Shown in pieces: positions 9,869-19,100 of a stretch of DNA of 64,000 bases. The notes below the pieces were generated by a model. That model made no database searches. It was not told the DNA's origin and worked only from the letters and a program-made list of their open reading frames with translations. The DNA is from Chryseobacterium indologenes. GTDB taxonomy: Bacteria; Bacteroidota; Bacteroidia; Flavobacteriales; Weeksellaceae. The DNA lies in contig NZ_LJOD01000010.1 in assembly GCF_001295265.1 (NCBI RefSeq), forward strand, positions 1 through 64,000, written 5' to 3'. The position numbers and the translations under genes are program-made. Positions within the stretch are counted from its first letter, which is position 1, and every line of letters begins with the position of its first letter.

Positions 9869-10276
9869 TTATTTTAAACTAAGGATCGCTAACCGATACC
9901 CGTCCATTCCAAATCCGGACAATACAGCATCCGTATGAGCTGCCGTTACAGATTTCTGGCGGAATTCTTCACGTTTGTAAATATTGCTGATATGTACCTC
10001 AATTTTCGGCTTGCTGATGTTCTTTAAGCAGTCTGCGATGGCATAGGAATAGTGAGTATAGGCTCCCGGATTAATGACCAGAGCATCAAAATCATCTTCC
10101 TGCAGTCTGTTGATAATTTCCCCTTCAATATTAGACTGGTAATAATCCAGTTCGTGGGCTGGAAACTCATTTTTCAGTTCTGTAAAGCAGGTCTCCATAG
10201 AAATACTTCCATAGATTTCGGGTTCTCTCGTGCCCAGCAGGTTCAGATTGGGGCCATTGACAATTAAAATTTTCAT
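9869..10276 (-). CDS. aroQ: Type II 3-dehydroquinate dehydratase
   Basis: A 135-residue enzyme of the shikimate pathway, converting 3-dehydroquinate to 3-dehydroshikimate. It is slightly shorter than the 145-150 usual for the family but keeps all landmarks: N-G-P-N-L-N-L-L-G-x-R (7-17, with the active-site Arg), the lid Tyr in E-I-Y-G-S, N-P-G-A-Y-T-H-Y (about 69-76), E-V-H-I-S-N-I (about 92-98) and a C-terminal G-F-G-x-x-G-Y motif. The type II enzyme is a dodecamer that works without a Schiff base. Confidence 0.95.
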   Translation of the reverse strand: MKILIVNGPNLNLLGTREPEIYGSISMETCFTELKNEFPAHELDYYQSNIEGEIINRLQEDDFDALVINPGAYTHYSYAIADCLKNISKPKIEVHISNIYKREEFRQKSVTAAHTDAVLSGFGMDGYRLAILSLK

Positions 10277-10466
10277 GTTATAAATTTAGAAAGTTTAGTT
10301 CAGTTAATGAAGTATTTTTTTTCTAATCTCAGTTTTTTCTTCTTTGAATAATTCATAATGATATTTATCATATTTACGAAATCAATAACTGTGTAATACT
10401 TTGATGTGATGGATTTTAATTAAAAATTAAGTTAATTTTTGAAAAAATTTCATTAAAAAAATATAA

Positions 10467-10485
10467 GTCTACTTGTTTTGTAGAC
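10467..10485. promoter_or_regulatory. Inverted repeat at the -33 element of the SusC promoter
   Basis: GTCTAC-N7-GTAGAC is a perfect 6-bp inverted repeat whose spacer begins with the TTG of the -33 element. Its place suggests an operator, but the binding protein is unknown and the repeat could be chance. The rest of 10277-10466 is AT-rich; I see no gene in it. Confidence 0.35.
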
Positions 10486-10503
10486 TAATTGTTTTTAGAT
10501 TTG
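10473..10503 (+). promoter_or_regulatory. Promoter of the SAM riboswitch / SusCD operon
   Basis: TTG (10473-10475), 20 bp, then TAGATTTG (10496-10503) fit the Bacteroidota promoter form. Transcription would start near 10509, just before the riboswitch. Confidence 0.65.
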
Positions 10504-10521
10504 CAGACATATTTCGATCGG

Positions 10522-10615
10522 CTTATAAAGAAAGATGGAGGGAACTGACCCCGTGAAGTCTTAACAACCTGCCTCTGTGCAAGGTGTTACATTCAGCCTT
10601 TAAAGGAAAAATAAG
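10522..10615 (+). promoter_or_regulatory. SAM-I riboswitch (S-box)
   Basis: The leader matches the SAM-I consensus along its length. P1 is closed by CTTAT (10522-10526) and ATAAG (10611-10615). Between them come the A-G-A-x-x-G-A-T-G-G-A-G-G-G-A stretch, the A-C-T-G-A-C-C-C-C-G-T-G-A-A-G core, A-A-C-A-A-C-C and A-A-G-G-T-G-T-T-A-C. S-adenosylmethionine binding stabilises P1 and normally turns expression off. It stands between a promoter and a terminator hairpin ahead of a SusC/SusD pair, so the operon should be expressed when SAM, and so methionine, is scarce. Confidence 0.88.
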
Positions 10616-10641
10616 CATTTGGTTAATCGTATTTATCGATG

Positions 10642-10675
10642 CCCTTTGCTGACTTTTCTGCAAAGGGTAAATTTT
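10642..10675 (+). terminator. Riboswitch-controlled terminator
   Basis: An 8-bp perfect stem CCCTTTGC/GCAAAGGG (10642-10649 with 10660-10667, 10-nt loop) is followed by TAAATTTTT. It lies 26 nt after the SAM riboswitch and 25 nt before the susC start. It is the likely expression platform, although the T-tract is interrupted. Confidence 0.65.
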
Positions 10676-10700
10676 TAATATATGATAAATAAAATTGATT

Positions 10701-13616
10701 ATGATTGGTGAATATTTAATTAAATCTAAAATTTGGATTCCTCCGGTTGCTGTATTTTTTCTTGGAATTGCTACTGTGAACGCGCAGGAAACCCAGCCGA
10801 AAAAAGATACAATCCGTGAAAAAGAAATTGATGAAGTAGTAGTAGTGGCTTATGGTAAGGCAAAAAGAAACAGTTATACCGGGTCTGTAGCTACTATTTC
10901 CAGCGATAAGATTAATAACAGACCTGTTACTAACATTACAAAAGCACTGGAAGGGCAGGTTCCGGGAATTCAGGCAGCAAGTGCTTCAGGACAGCCTGGC
11001 TCCACAGCATCCATCAGAATACGGGGGATTGGCTCTGTAAGTGCTTCCAGTGATCCGCTTTTTGTGGTAGACGGAATTCCGTTTGACGGAAATATCAACT
11101 CCATCAGCCCGAATGATATTGAATCCATCAGTGTATTGAAAGATGCTACGGCAAGTGCTTTATACGGATCAAGAGGAGCTAACGGAATCATCATCATTAC
11201 CACTAAATCCGGTAAAAAAGGAGAAGCGAAAATTAACTTCAATATCAGTCAGGGATTTTCCGGAAGAGCCGTTAAGGACTATGAGCAGGTAAATACAGAT
11301 CAGTATTTCCAGCTGCATTGGGAGGCCTTGAGAAACGGATACAAATCTGATAAAATCTCTGCCCAGCAGGCAGCACAGATGGCTTCAGATAACCTTGTGT
11401 CTTCCCTGGGGATTAATCCGTACGGGCCGGGTTATCCCAATCCTGTAGGAACAGACGGGAAATTGCTGCCGGGTGCAAAAGCTTTATGGAATGATGACTG
11501 GAGAGATGTTCTTCAGAGGATGGCTTCCAGAAACCAGGTTGATTTTGATATCAGTGGAGGAAGTGATAAAAGCAATTATTTCTTTTCGTTAGGCTATCTG
11601 GATGATAAAGGAATTGCAATTCAATCTGGTTTCAAAAAATACAGCACACGCTTAAAGCTGAATTCAGAAGTCAAAAAATGGTTGAACGTAGGAGTGAATT
11701 TAAGCTATACGAACAGTATCCAGCAGGCTCCGACTTCTTCGGATTCCAAAGCAAGCAATGTGATTCAGGCAGCAAGAACAATTCCTTCTTTTTATCCGTA
11801 TTATGAAAGAAATCCAGACGGAAGCTATAGACTGAATGCTGATGGAGAAAGGGTGTTTGATTTCGGAAAATACAGACCAAGTAATGCGCTTCAGAACCAG
11901 AATTTAGCAGCAACACTACCTTTGGATAAAAATGAAAACCGGGAAGATAACTTTTCAGGAAAAGGTTTTCTTGATTTTACTTTTCTTCCGGAACTGAAAT
12001 TTAAATCCAGCTTCTCTGTAGATTTGGTGAATTACAACGGACATTATTATACCAATCCTATCTTAGGACAAGGAAAAGAGACAGGAGGTTCGGTGAGCCG
12101 TTCCAATTCCAGGACACTTTCGTATACAACGAGTAATATCCTGACGTATGACAAGAAATTCGGCCAGCACCATTTTAATATCCTGGCAGGACAGGAGTTT
12201 TATAAATATGATTATCAGACAATATCCGGTACCAGAAGCCAGTTTTCGCTGCCGTATTATTATGAGCCAAGTGCAGCAGCATTGTTAGGAAGCTTTACCG
12301 GAAAGAGTGATAAGCTGACACTACTGAGTTTCTTAGGTAAAGCCGAATATGATTTTAAAAATACCTATTTCCTTTCAGCATCGGCAAGAACTGATGCATC
12401 GTCCCGTTTTTACGGAGATAACCGATGGGGGAAATTCTGGTCGGTAGGAGCTTCATGGAAAGCTTCCAATGAAGATTTCATCAAAAACCTGAACTTCTTC
12501 AACCAGCTGACCCTTCGTGCGAGTTACGGAGGACAGGGGAATGATAAGCTGGGTACGCTGTATGCTTATCAGGAACTGTATCGGTTTTACAATAATTTAG
12601 GTGAGCCGGGAACGGTTCTTACCAAAACGGCAACGAACGACGTGAAGTGGGAAACCAATCTTAACTTCAATGCAGGTCTTGAATTTGCCGTTCTTAATAA
12701 CAGGATTAAAGGAAATATAGAGTATTTTCAACGAAAAAGTCAGGACCTTTTATTCAATATGCCGACCGCTCCGTCTTTGGGAATCAGTGATTTTCCTGCC
12801 AATATCGGAACCATCCAGAATACCGGGTTTGAATTCTCACTCTTCACAACACCCATCAAAAATGATGATTTCGAATGGAATGTGGATGTAAACCTGAGTA
12901 CTCTGAAGAATAAGATCCTTAAACTTCCTAAAGGAACTGTAGTCAGCGGAACAAAACGTATGCAGGAAGGAGGTTCTATCTATGATTTCTTTATCCAGGA
13001 ATGGAAAGGAGTGGATCCGGCCACCGGAAAACCGTTGTGGAGATATATTTATCAGGATGAAAACGGAAATACAATAGACGGAACGACTTCGGAGTACGGA
13101 AAAGCAACCAAAACTCCGCAGGGATCAGCATTGCCAAAATTAATGGGAGGGGTTACCACCAGTATTGTCTATAAGAATTTTGATTTCTCTGCGCTGCTTT
13201 CTTTCAGTTTGGGAGGAAAGATTCTGGACACAGATTATACTTCACTCATGTATAACGGAAGTTCCGCCGGTCGCGCTTGGAGCACTGAAATGCTGAACCG
13301 CTGGACACCCGAAAATCCCTACACGGATGTCCCTTCATTAAGCACAACGACGAATAACTGGAATTCAAGCTCTTCAAGATTTTTGTATTCAGGCTCGTAT
13401 GCAAGGCTTAAAAATGTCAATCTTGGCTATACACTGCCTTCAGATTATTTTGAAAAGCTTGGACTGAAGAAATTCAGAATTTATATTCAGGCAGAAAATC
13501 TGCTGACATTTTACAAACATAAAGGACTTGATCCTGAACAGGCACTGGAAGGAACAACCTATTTCAGATATCCGGCCATGAGAACGGTAACTTTCGGTCT
13601 TCAGGCAACACTTTAA
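10701..13616 (+). CDS. SusC/RagA-family TonB-linked outer-membrane receptor
   Basis: A 971-residue outer-membrane receptor that should import a bulky nutrient using TonB energy. It has a signal peptide (about 1-29, ending N-A-Q), a TonB-box-like segment I-D-E-V-V-V-V-A-Y-G (about 44-53), a plug with the family motifs G-Q-V-P-G-I-Q and S-I-R-I-R-G (about 85-115) and S-V-L-K-D-A-T-A-S-A-L-Y-G-S-R-G-A-N-G (about 145-163), then the barrel. The N-terminal carboxypeptidase-like domain common in SusC proteins is absent. The ATG at 10701 was chosen over an in-frame TTG at 10695. It forms a pair with the SusD gene 18 bp downstream. SAM riboswitch control points to methionine, methionine peptides or a related sulphur compound as cargo; this is inference. 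Confidence 0.92.
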   Translation: MIGEYLIKSKIWIPPVAVFFLGIATVNAQETQPKKDTIREKEIDEVVVVAYGKAKRNSYTGSVATISSDKINNRPVTNITKALEGQVPGIQAASASGQPGSTASIRIRGIGSVSASSDPLFVVDGIPFDGNINSISPNDIESISVLKDATASALYGSRGANGIIIITTKSGKKGEAKINFNISQGFSGRAVKDYEQVNTDQYFQLHWEALRNGYKSDKISAQQAAQMASDNLVSSLGINPYGPGYPNPVGTDGKLLPGAKALWNDDWRDVLQRMASRNQVDFDISGGSDKSNYFFSLGYLDDKGIAIQSGFKKYSTRLKLNSEVKKWLNVGVNLSYTNSIQQAPTSSDSKASNVIQAARTIPSFYPYYERNPDGSYRLNADGERVFDFGKYRPSNALQNQNLAATLPLDKNENREDNFSGKGFLDFTFLPELKFKSSFSVDLVNYNGHYYTNPILGQGKETGGSVSRSNSRTLSYTTSNILTYDKKFGQHHFNILAGQEFYKYDYQTISGTRSQFSLPYYYEPSAAALLGSFTGKSDKLTLLSFLGKAEYDFKNTYFLSASARTDASSRFYGDNRWGKFWSVGASWKASNEDFIKNLNFFNQLTLRASYGGQGNDKLGTLYAYQELYRFYNNLGEPGTVLTKTATNDVKWETNLNFNAGLEFAVLNNRIKGNIEYFQRKSQDLLFNMPTAPSLGISDFPANIGTIQNTGFEFSLFTTPIKNDDFEWNVDVNLSTLKNKILKLPKGTVVSGTKRMQEGGSIYDFFIQEWKGVDPATGKPLWRYIYQDENGNTIDGTTSEYGKATKTPQGSALPKLMGGVTTSIVYKNFDFSALLSFSLGGKILDTDYTSLMYNGSSAGRAWSTEMLNRWTPENPYTDVPSLSTTTNNWNSSSSRFLYSGSYARLKNVNLGYTLPSDYFEKLGLKKFRIYIQAENLLTFYKHKGLDPEQALEGTTYFRYPAMRTVTFGLQATL

Positions 13617-13634
13617 CCTTTTAAAATTGAAACA

Positions 13635-15128
13635 ATGAAAAAATTAAAATATTTATCTTTTGCCCTTGTTGCAGCATGGTCTCTTACCAGCTGTGAAAGT
13701 GAGCTGGAAACGGCTCCAACAGATCAGGCCAATGGTGCGGAAGTGTTTAAAACCGCTGAAAGTGCAGAAACCGTGATTAACGGAACATGGGCTAAATTTA
13801 ATGATGACGGAACAACGTTTGCGAACATCGGGTATTCAACAGTACTCAGAACCAGTGATGCAATGGGAAGCGATGTTGCAGTACTGACCAATAAATACGG
13901 ATTTCCTACGGCTTACGCTTTTGCTGAAATGGTAAACAATACTGCGGGGCGTCCGCAATTTATCTGGACGATGCTGTATTCCACGATCAACAACATGAAT
14001 AATGTGATCACCCGTATCGATGGAACAGAAGGAAGCCAGGCTAAAAAAGACCAGGTGAAAGGGCAGGCTAAAGCACTTCGTGCCTTCTGTTATCTTAATC
14101 TGGCCAGCTTTTACCAGTTCAGTTACCTTAAGGATAAGACAGCTTTAACAGCTCCGATTTATACGGAACCATCAACAATCAGTTCTGCTCCGAAGAAAAG
14201 AGCTAGTCTTGAAGAGATCTATACTTTAATCAAAAGTGACCTGACGGATGCTGATAACCTGCTGAAAAATTATACCAGAAATAATAAAGATAAGATCGAT
14301 AGATCTGTCGTTAATGGTCTTCTGGCAAGAACTTACCTGAATACCGGGGAATGGAGTAAGGCTGCTGAAGCGGCAAGAACAGCAAGGAACGGCTTTCCTC
14401 TGATGACACCGGAAAAATATAAAGAAGGGTTCAATGATATCAGCAATGGGGAATGGATCTGGGGGCACGGACAAACCCAGGAACAGTCGGATGCAAGCTA
14501 TGCGTTCCATTATCTGGATGTATCTTCCTCAGGCAGCTACTATTACAGCTTTATGGCAGATCCTTATTTTAAAAACCTGTTTGATGCCAATGATATAAGA
14601 TCTCAGCTATTTTCCTGGGATGGTCTTCCGGGACGGGAAGGGCTGCTGAGATATGCTAAATTTAAATTCAAGGCCAATCTTATCGCAGATATTGTATTGA
14701 TGAGGGCCGCAGAAATGTACCTGATTGAAGCGGAAGGAGAAGCCAGATCCGGAAATGTCGCCAATGCTGTAGCGGCGTTGAACCAGCTGAAATCTGCAAG
14801 ACATGCTAATCCTTACAGTGGATCACTGGACCAGAATGAAGTGGTAAAGGCTATCCTGATTGAAAGAAGAAAAGAATTATTTGGAGAAGGATTCTCCCTT
14901 TCAGATGTGATCCGTACCCAGGGAGCTGTAGAAAGAAAAGCTTTTGTGGATGAGGAAGGAAAACCGATTAAAGTCCAGGTAACCACTCCGGACGGAACGG
15001 TAAAAACCGTCAACGGAAGAGGGCACTCGGTCCTGAATTTCCCGGACCAGAGCTCTTTTGCCCCGAACAGCAGATATTATCTGTTCAGTATTCCACAGAA
15101 GGAAATAGAGAACAATCCTAACCTGTAA
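13635..15128 (+). CDS. SusD/RagB-family surface lipoprotein
   Basis: A 497-residue lipoprotein with the lipobox L-T-S-C (Cys at about residue 20). SusD proteins form a lid over their SusC partner and capture the nutrient on the cell surface. The N-terminal half has the TPR-like helices of SusD (Q-A-K-A-L-R-A-F-C-Y-L-N-L-A-S-F-Y-Q near 150). The C-terminal RagB part shows L-M-R-A-A-E-M-Y-L-I-E-A-E and I-L-I-E-R-R-K-E-L-F-G-E-G. It lies 18 bp after the SusC gene and is followed by a terminator. Confidence 0.92.
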   Translation: MKKLKYLSFALVAAWSLTSCESELETAPTDQANGAEVFKTAESAETVINGTWAKFNDDGTTFANIGYSTVLRTSDAMGSDVAVLTNKYGFPTAYAFAEMVNNTAGRPQFIWTMLYSTINNMNNVITRIDGTEGSQAKKDQVKGQAKALRAFCYLNLASFYQFSYLKDKTALTAPIYTEPSTISSAPKKRASLEEIYTLIKSDLTDADNLLKNYTRNNKDKIDRSVVNGLLARTYLNTGEWSKAAEAARTARNGFPLMTPEKYKEGFNDISNGEWIWGHGQTQEQSDASYAFHYLDVSSSGSYYYSFMADPYFKNLFDANDIRSQLFSWDGLPGREGLLRYAKFKFKANLIADIVLMRAAEMYLIEAEGEARSGNVANAVAALNQLKSARHANPYSGSLDQNEVVKAILIERRKELFGEGFSLSDVIRTQGAVERKAFVDEEGKPIKVQVTTPDGTVKTVNGRGHSVLNFPDQSSFAPNSRYYLFSIPQKEIENNPNL

Positions 15129-15149
15129 TAATTAGATTTGATTTTTTTA

Positions 15150-15177
15150 GCCATCGCTTAGTGCGGTGGCTTTTTTT
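15150..15177 (+). terminator. Intrinsic terminator of the SusCD operon
   Basis: An 8-bp stem GCCATCGC/GCGGTGGC containing one mispaired T-G is followed by seven T. Confidence 0.85.
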
Positions 15178-15193
15178 ATTGAATTATAATTAA

Positions 15194-15514
15194 TCAATTT
15201 GAAGACTCTTTTGCAATAATCCCCTTACTTCCTGAATATTTCAGTATTGCTGCCAATTTATAGAGGTCATAATCTATCATATCTCTTTCTCCATTCATCA
15301 TTTTCTGTAAAAATTCCCAGTCATTTGAAAGGCTGCCCATAGTGAGGTCAACAGGTTCTTTATAAGGATCGTATAATTCTTCATCAGTGATATTCCAATA
15401 TAAATCTTGGTCTGAGAAAACAGGCCGGTTGCTATCTATGTTGTCTAGTTTCGAAAGGAGAGCTTCAAGTAGTATCTTCAGATCTCCGATTTTCATAAGG
15501 TTATTATTTTCCAT
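15194..15514 (-). CDS. Hypothetical protein, about 106 residues
   Basis: No family recognised. It is small, acidic and predicted cytosolic, with a Leu-rich helical N-terminus (I-x-D-L-K-I-L-L-E-A-L-L-S-K-L-D) and an aromatic-rich acidic middle (D-L-Y-W-N-I-T-D-E-E-L-Y-D-P-Y). The ATG at 15514 was chosen; a second ATG at 15496 and an upstream TTG at 15541 are possible. It is an isolated gene, convergent with the SusCD operon. Its character resembles small immunity-type or accessory proteins, but there is no firm evidence. Confidence 0.5.
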   Translation of the reverse strand: MENNNLMKIGDLKILLEALLSKLDNIDSNRPVFSDQDLYWNITDEELYDPYKEPVDLTMGSLSNDWEFLQKMMNGERDMIDYDLYKLAAILKYSGSKGIIAKESSN

Positions 15515-15574
15515 TAAATTAATGTGTTTTCCCCACAACAATGCTGATGATGCCTTTTGTGATGTAGATATGGC

Positions 15575-15602
15575 TTGTACAATTACAAAACTACTATTTT
15601 TG
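15575..15602 (+). promoter_or_regulatory. Possible promoter for the metal locus
   Basis: TTG (15575-15577), 17 bp, then TATTTTTG (15595-15602). The leader that follows contains a 9-bp inverted repeat, AAAACTGAT/ATCAGTTTT (15642-15650 with 15668-15676). A second -7-like box, TACCTTTG (15716-15723), abuts the next start codon and has no -33 partner. Confidence 0.4.
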
Positions 15603-15729
15603 CGGGTACAATCCGGAACAATTTTTGAACGGACTTTAATAAAAACTGATTGGTCATTTTATTGATGATCAGTTTTGTCAGAATAAATTTAAAAACCTTA
15701 TTCATAAAAAATGTATACCTTTGTATGAT

Positions 15730-16053
15730 ATGAACCTGTTCAGATGGATATTAGCATTCTATTTCATGGCATTGTCATTCATGCCGTGTGAAGACGTGCA
15801 TCGTCCTTCCGGCTCAGAGGAGGTGAAGATTACCTTTAATGCGGAGGAGTCCCATTCCAAAGATAAAGGAGATATCTGTTCACCGCTTTGTACATGCAGC
15901 TGCTGTCAGATTACAGTATCCGCTTTCAAAATGTATTCCCTGCTGAAAATTCCGGATCATATTCCGGCTCACTTCTCAAAGAAAATTCTTTTTCAGAAAA
16001 ACAATTTTGCTTATCAGGTGTATGACCATATCTGGCAGCCTCCCAAAATTTAA
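15730..16053 (+). CDS. Small Cys-rich exported protein (DUF6660-like)
   Basis: A 107-residue protein with an N-terminal hydrophobic segment (about 1-17) ending at F-M-P-C, so it is either a signal peptide or a membrane anchor. A Cys cluster, C-S-P-L-C-T-C-S-C-C (about residues 54-63), is followed by a basic region and the tail I-W-Q-P-P-K-I. It resembles the DUF6660 proteins that precede heavy-metal RND pumps in Bacteroidota. The Cys cluster and its position 136 bp before the CzcA-type gene suggest periplasmic metal binding or sensing. The ATG at 15730 was used; a TTG at 15721 would extend it by three codons but overlaps a promoter-like box. Confidence 0.6.
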   Translation: MNLFRWILAFYFMALSFMPCEDVHRPSGSEEVKITFNAEESHSKDKGDICSPLCTCSCCQITVSAFKMYSLLKIPDHIPAHFSKKILFQKNNFAYQVYDHIWQPPKI

Positions 16054-16099
16054 TTTTTATTGATAATCAGGAAGTAATGCTTTCTGAGTGCCTGGACTT

Positions 16100-16114
16100 T
16101 GCAATTTCATTGCA
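16100..16114. promoter_or_regulatory. Palindromic operator candidate upstream of the RND pump
   Basis: TGCAATTTCATTGCA is a perfect 6-3-6 palindrome, 15 bp long as in Fur-family operators. It sits 13 bp before the -7 box of the pump promoter, over the expected -33 region. An identical pair of half-sites, equally spaced from a -7 box, precedes the P-type ATPase gene (22444-22458). Confidence 0.65.
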
Positions 16115-16127
16115 GAGGCCTTCATGA

Positions 16128-16135
16128 TATATTTG
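16128..16135 (+). promoter_or_regulatory. Promoter -7 element of the RND pump gene
   Basis: TATATTTG matches TAnnTTTG exactly and lies 54 bases before the GTG start. The -33 region is occupied by the palindrome at 16100-16114; there is no well-spaced TTG, so the promoter may be intrinsically weak. Confidence 0.55.
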
Positions 16136-16189
16136 TGCCGGAATACCATTCCTGTACCAGTTATTTATTCATAAAAATTAAAATACATT

Positions 16190-19100
16190 GTGTTAGATAA
16201 AATTATAAAATTCAGCATCAAAAACAAGGTCGTTGTTGGTATTATGACCCTGCTGCTGATTATCTGGGGAGTATGGAGTGCTACCAGGCTTCCCATAGAT
16301 GCCGTTCCTGATATTACCAACAATCAGGTGCAGATTATCACCGTCTGTCCTACACTGGCCGGACAGGAAGTGGAACAGCTCGTTACCTTTCCTATAGAGC
16401 AGAGCATTGCCAATGTTCCGGATATAGAAGAAACAAGAAGCATCTCAAGGTTCGGACTTTCCGTAATTACCGTTGTTTTCAAAGAAAATGTAGATGTTTA
16501 CTTTGCCCGGCAGCTGATAAATGAACGCCTGAAGCAGGCTGCAGAAGAAATTCCCAAAGGGGTAGGAACTCCGGAGCTGGCTCCTGTAAGTACAGGACTG
16601 GGAGAAGTCTATCAGTATATCCTCCATCCGAAGAAAGGAAGCGAGAAGAAATACAATGCCAAAGAACTTCGTACCATGCAGGACTGGATCATCCGAAGAC
16701 AGCTTAACGGAACCCCGGGAGTTGCAGAAGTAAACAGTTTCGGAGGAGAATTAAAACAATACGAAGTGGCTGTAAATCCGGACCGACTGAAAGCAATGGG
16801 TGTAAGCATCACTGATATCTTTACCGCTCTGGAAAAAAACAACCAGAATACTGGAGGAGCTTATATAGACAAAAAGCCTAATGCTTACTTCATCCGGGGG
16901 ATTGGATTTGTAACCTCTCTGGACGATATAAAAAGTATTGCCGTAAAAAACGAAACAGGAAGTGTTCCGATCTTTATCAAAGACGTTGCAGATGTACGGC
17001 TTGGAAGTGCGGTTCGTTACGGGGCACTAACCTATAACGGAAAAGTAGATGCTGTTGGAGGCGTTGTTATGATGCTGAAAGGCGCCAACAGTAATGAAGT
17101 CGTAAGCAATATCAAAGCTAAAATTCCCACCATTCAGAAATCACTTCCGGATGATGTGGTGATAGAGCCGTTCCTGGACAGGACAGATCTGGTAGGCAGA
17201 GCCATCAATACTGTAGAAAAAAACCTGATTGAAGGAGCCCTGATTGTTATTTTCGTTTTAGTAGTTTTTCTGGGTAACTTCAGAGCAGGGCTTATTGTTG
17301 CTTCAGCTATTCCTCTTTCATTGCTATTTGCTTTGGGAATGATGAATGTATTTGGAGTAAGTGCCAATCTGATGAGTCTCGGAGCCATAGATTTCGGTTT
17401 GATTGTAGACGGAGCTGTTATTATTGTGGAAGCAACCCTGCATCATTTGGGAATTAGGAAATCTGTAGGAAGACTTACCCAAAGTGAAATGGATGAAGAA
17501 GTTTTCCTTTCCGCATCCAAGATCCGGAACAGTGCCGCATTTGGTGAGATTATTATTCTTATCGTGTATATTCCGATTCTTACTCTGGTGGGAGTAGAAG
17601 GGAAAATGTTTACCCCAATGGCTAAAACAGTAGGATTTGCTATTTTGGGGGCGCTGATCCTTTCACTCACCTATATTCCGATGATGAGTGCCTTGTTTTT
17701 GTCTAAAAATATATCCCATAAAGAAACCTTTTCAGATAAAATGATGAATCGTCTGCAGAAGATCTATCAGCCATTGCTGCAGAAAGCTATCAAAGTAAAA
17801 TATATCATCGTCTCAGCGACTGTTTTCATATTCGTTATTACTGCTATTATTTTCAAAAATATGGGGGGCGAATTTATTCCTCAGCTACAGGAAGGAGACT
17901 ATGCCTTTCACTGTATTCTGCCTCAGGGAAGCTCACTGAGCCAGAGTATAGAAACCTCCATGCAGGCTTCACGAATCATTAAGCAATTTGATGAGGTAAA
18001 AATGGTAGTAGGAAAAACCGGTTCCGCCGAAGTCCCTACCGATCCCATGCCTCCCGAAGCAACCGATATGATCATTGTTTTAAAGCCAAAAAGCGAATGG
18101 AAATCGAAGAAATCTTACGAAGAACTGGGAGATGAGATCAGCGAAAAGCTGGAAACTATTCCCGGAGTTTTCTTCGAAAAGAACCAGCCGATCCAGATGC
18201 GTTTCAATGAGCTGATGACGGGGATCAGACAGGATGTTGCCGTTAAGATTTTTGGTGAAAACTTAGATTCTCTTTCAATGTATGCAGACAAAGTAGGAAA
18301 GATCATTCAGACGGTTGAAGGAGCTACTGCCCCGCAGATTGAGAGAGTAAGTGGGCTTCCGCAAATCAATGTGGTATATGACAGAACGAGAATGGCCAAT
18401 TACGGACTGAATATTGAAGATGTAAACAATGCCGTAAGCACCGCATTTGCTGGAAAAGCAGCAGGGCAGGTTTTTGAAAATGAAAGACGTTTTGATCTTG
18501 TAGTCCGCCTGGACAGCCTTCACAGAACCAATATTGATGATGTGAATAACCTGATGATTTCTGCCGGTTCAGGAGCACAGATCCCATTATCCCAGGTTGC
18601 CAATATCAGTTATAAACTTGGACCTGCACAAATCAGCCGTGAAGAAGGAAAGAGAAGAATTGTCATTGGGTTTAATGTAAAAGACCGCGATGTGCAGAGT
18701 GTGGTAAAAGATATCCAGGCAAAACTGGATAAAGAAGTTAAGCTGCCTTCAGGGTATTACTTTACCTACGGGGGGCAGTTTGAAAACCTTCAGGAAGCCA
18801 GTAAGCGCTTAATGATTGCCGTTCCGGTTTCCCTGTTTCTGATCTTTATGCTGTTGTATTTTACCTTTCATTCCTTCAAACAGGCTGCTCTGATTTTTAC
18901 AGCCATTCCGATGAGTGCCATTGGAGGAGTATTTGCCCTGCTGCTGAGAGATATGCCTTTCAGTATCAGTGCTGGGATTGGATTTATTGCCCTTTTCGGC
19001 GTTGCCGTACTTAACGGTATTGTTCTGATCGGGACATTCAATCAATTGGAAAAAGAAGGCGAAACTGATGTGCTGAAAAGAGTATATGAAGGAACTAAAA

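Noticed and set aside
15716..15723. TACCTTTG as the main promoter of the first small Cys-rich gene
   Set aside because: It lacks a -33 partner and would make the mRNA nearly leaderless; the box pair at 15575-15602 fits better, although neither is certain.
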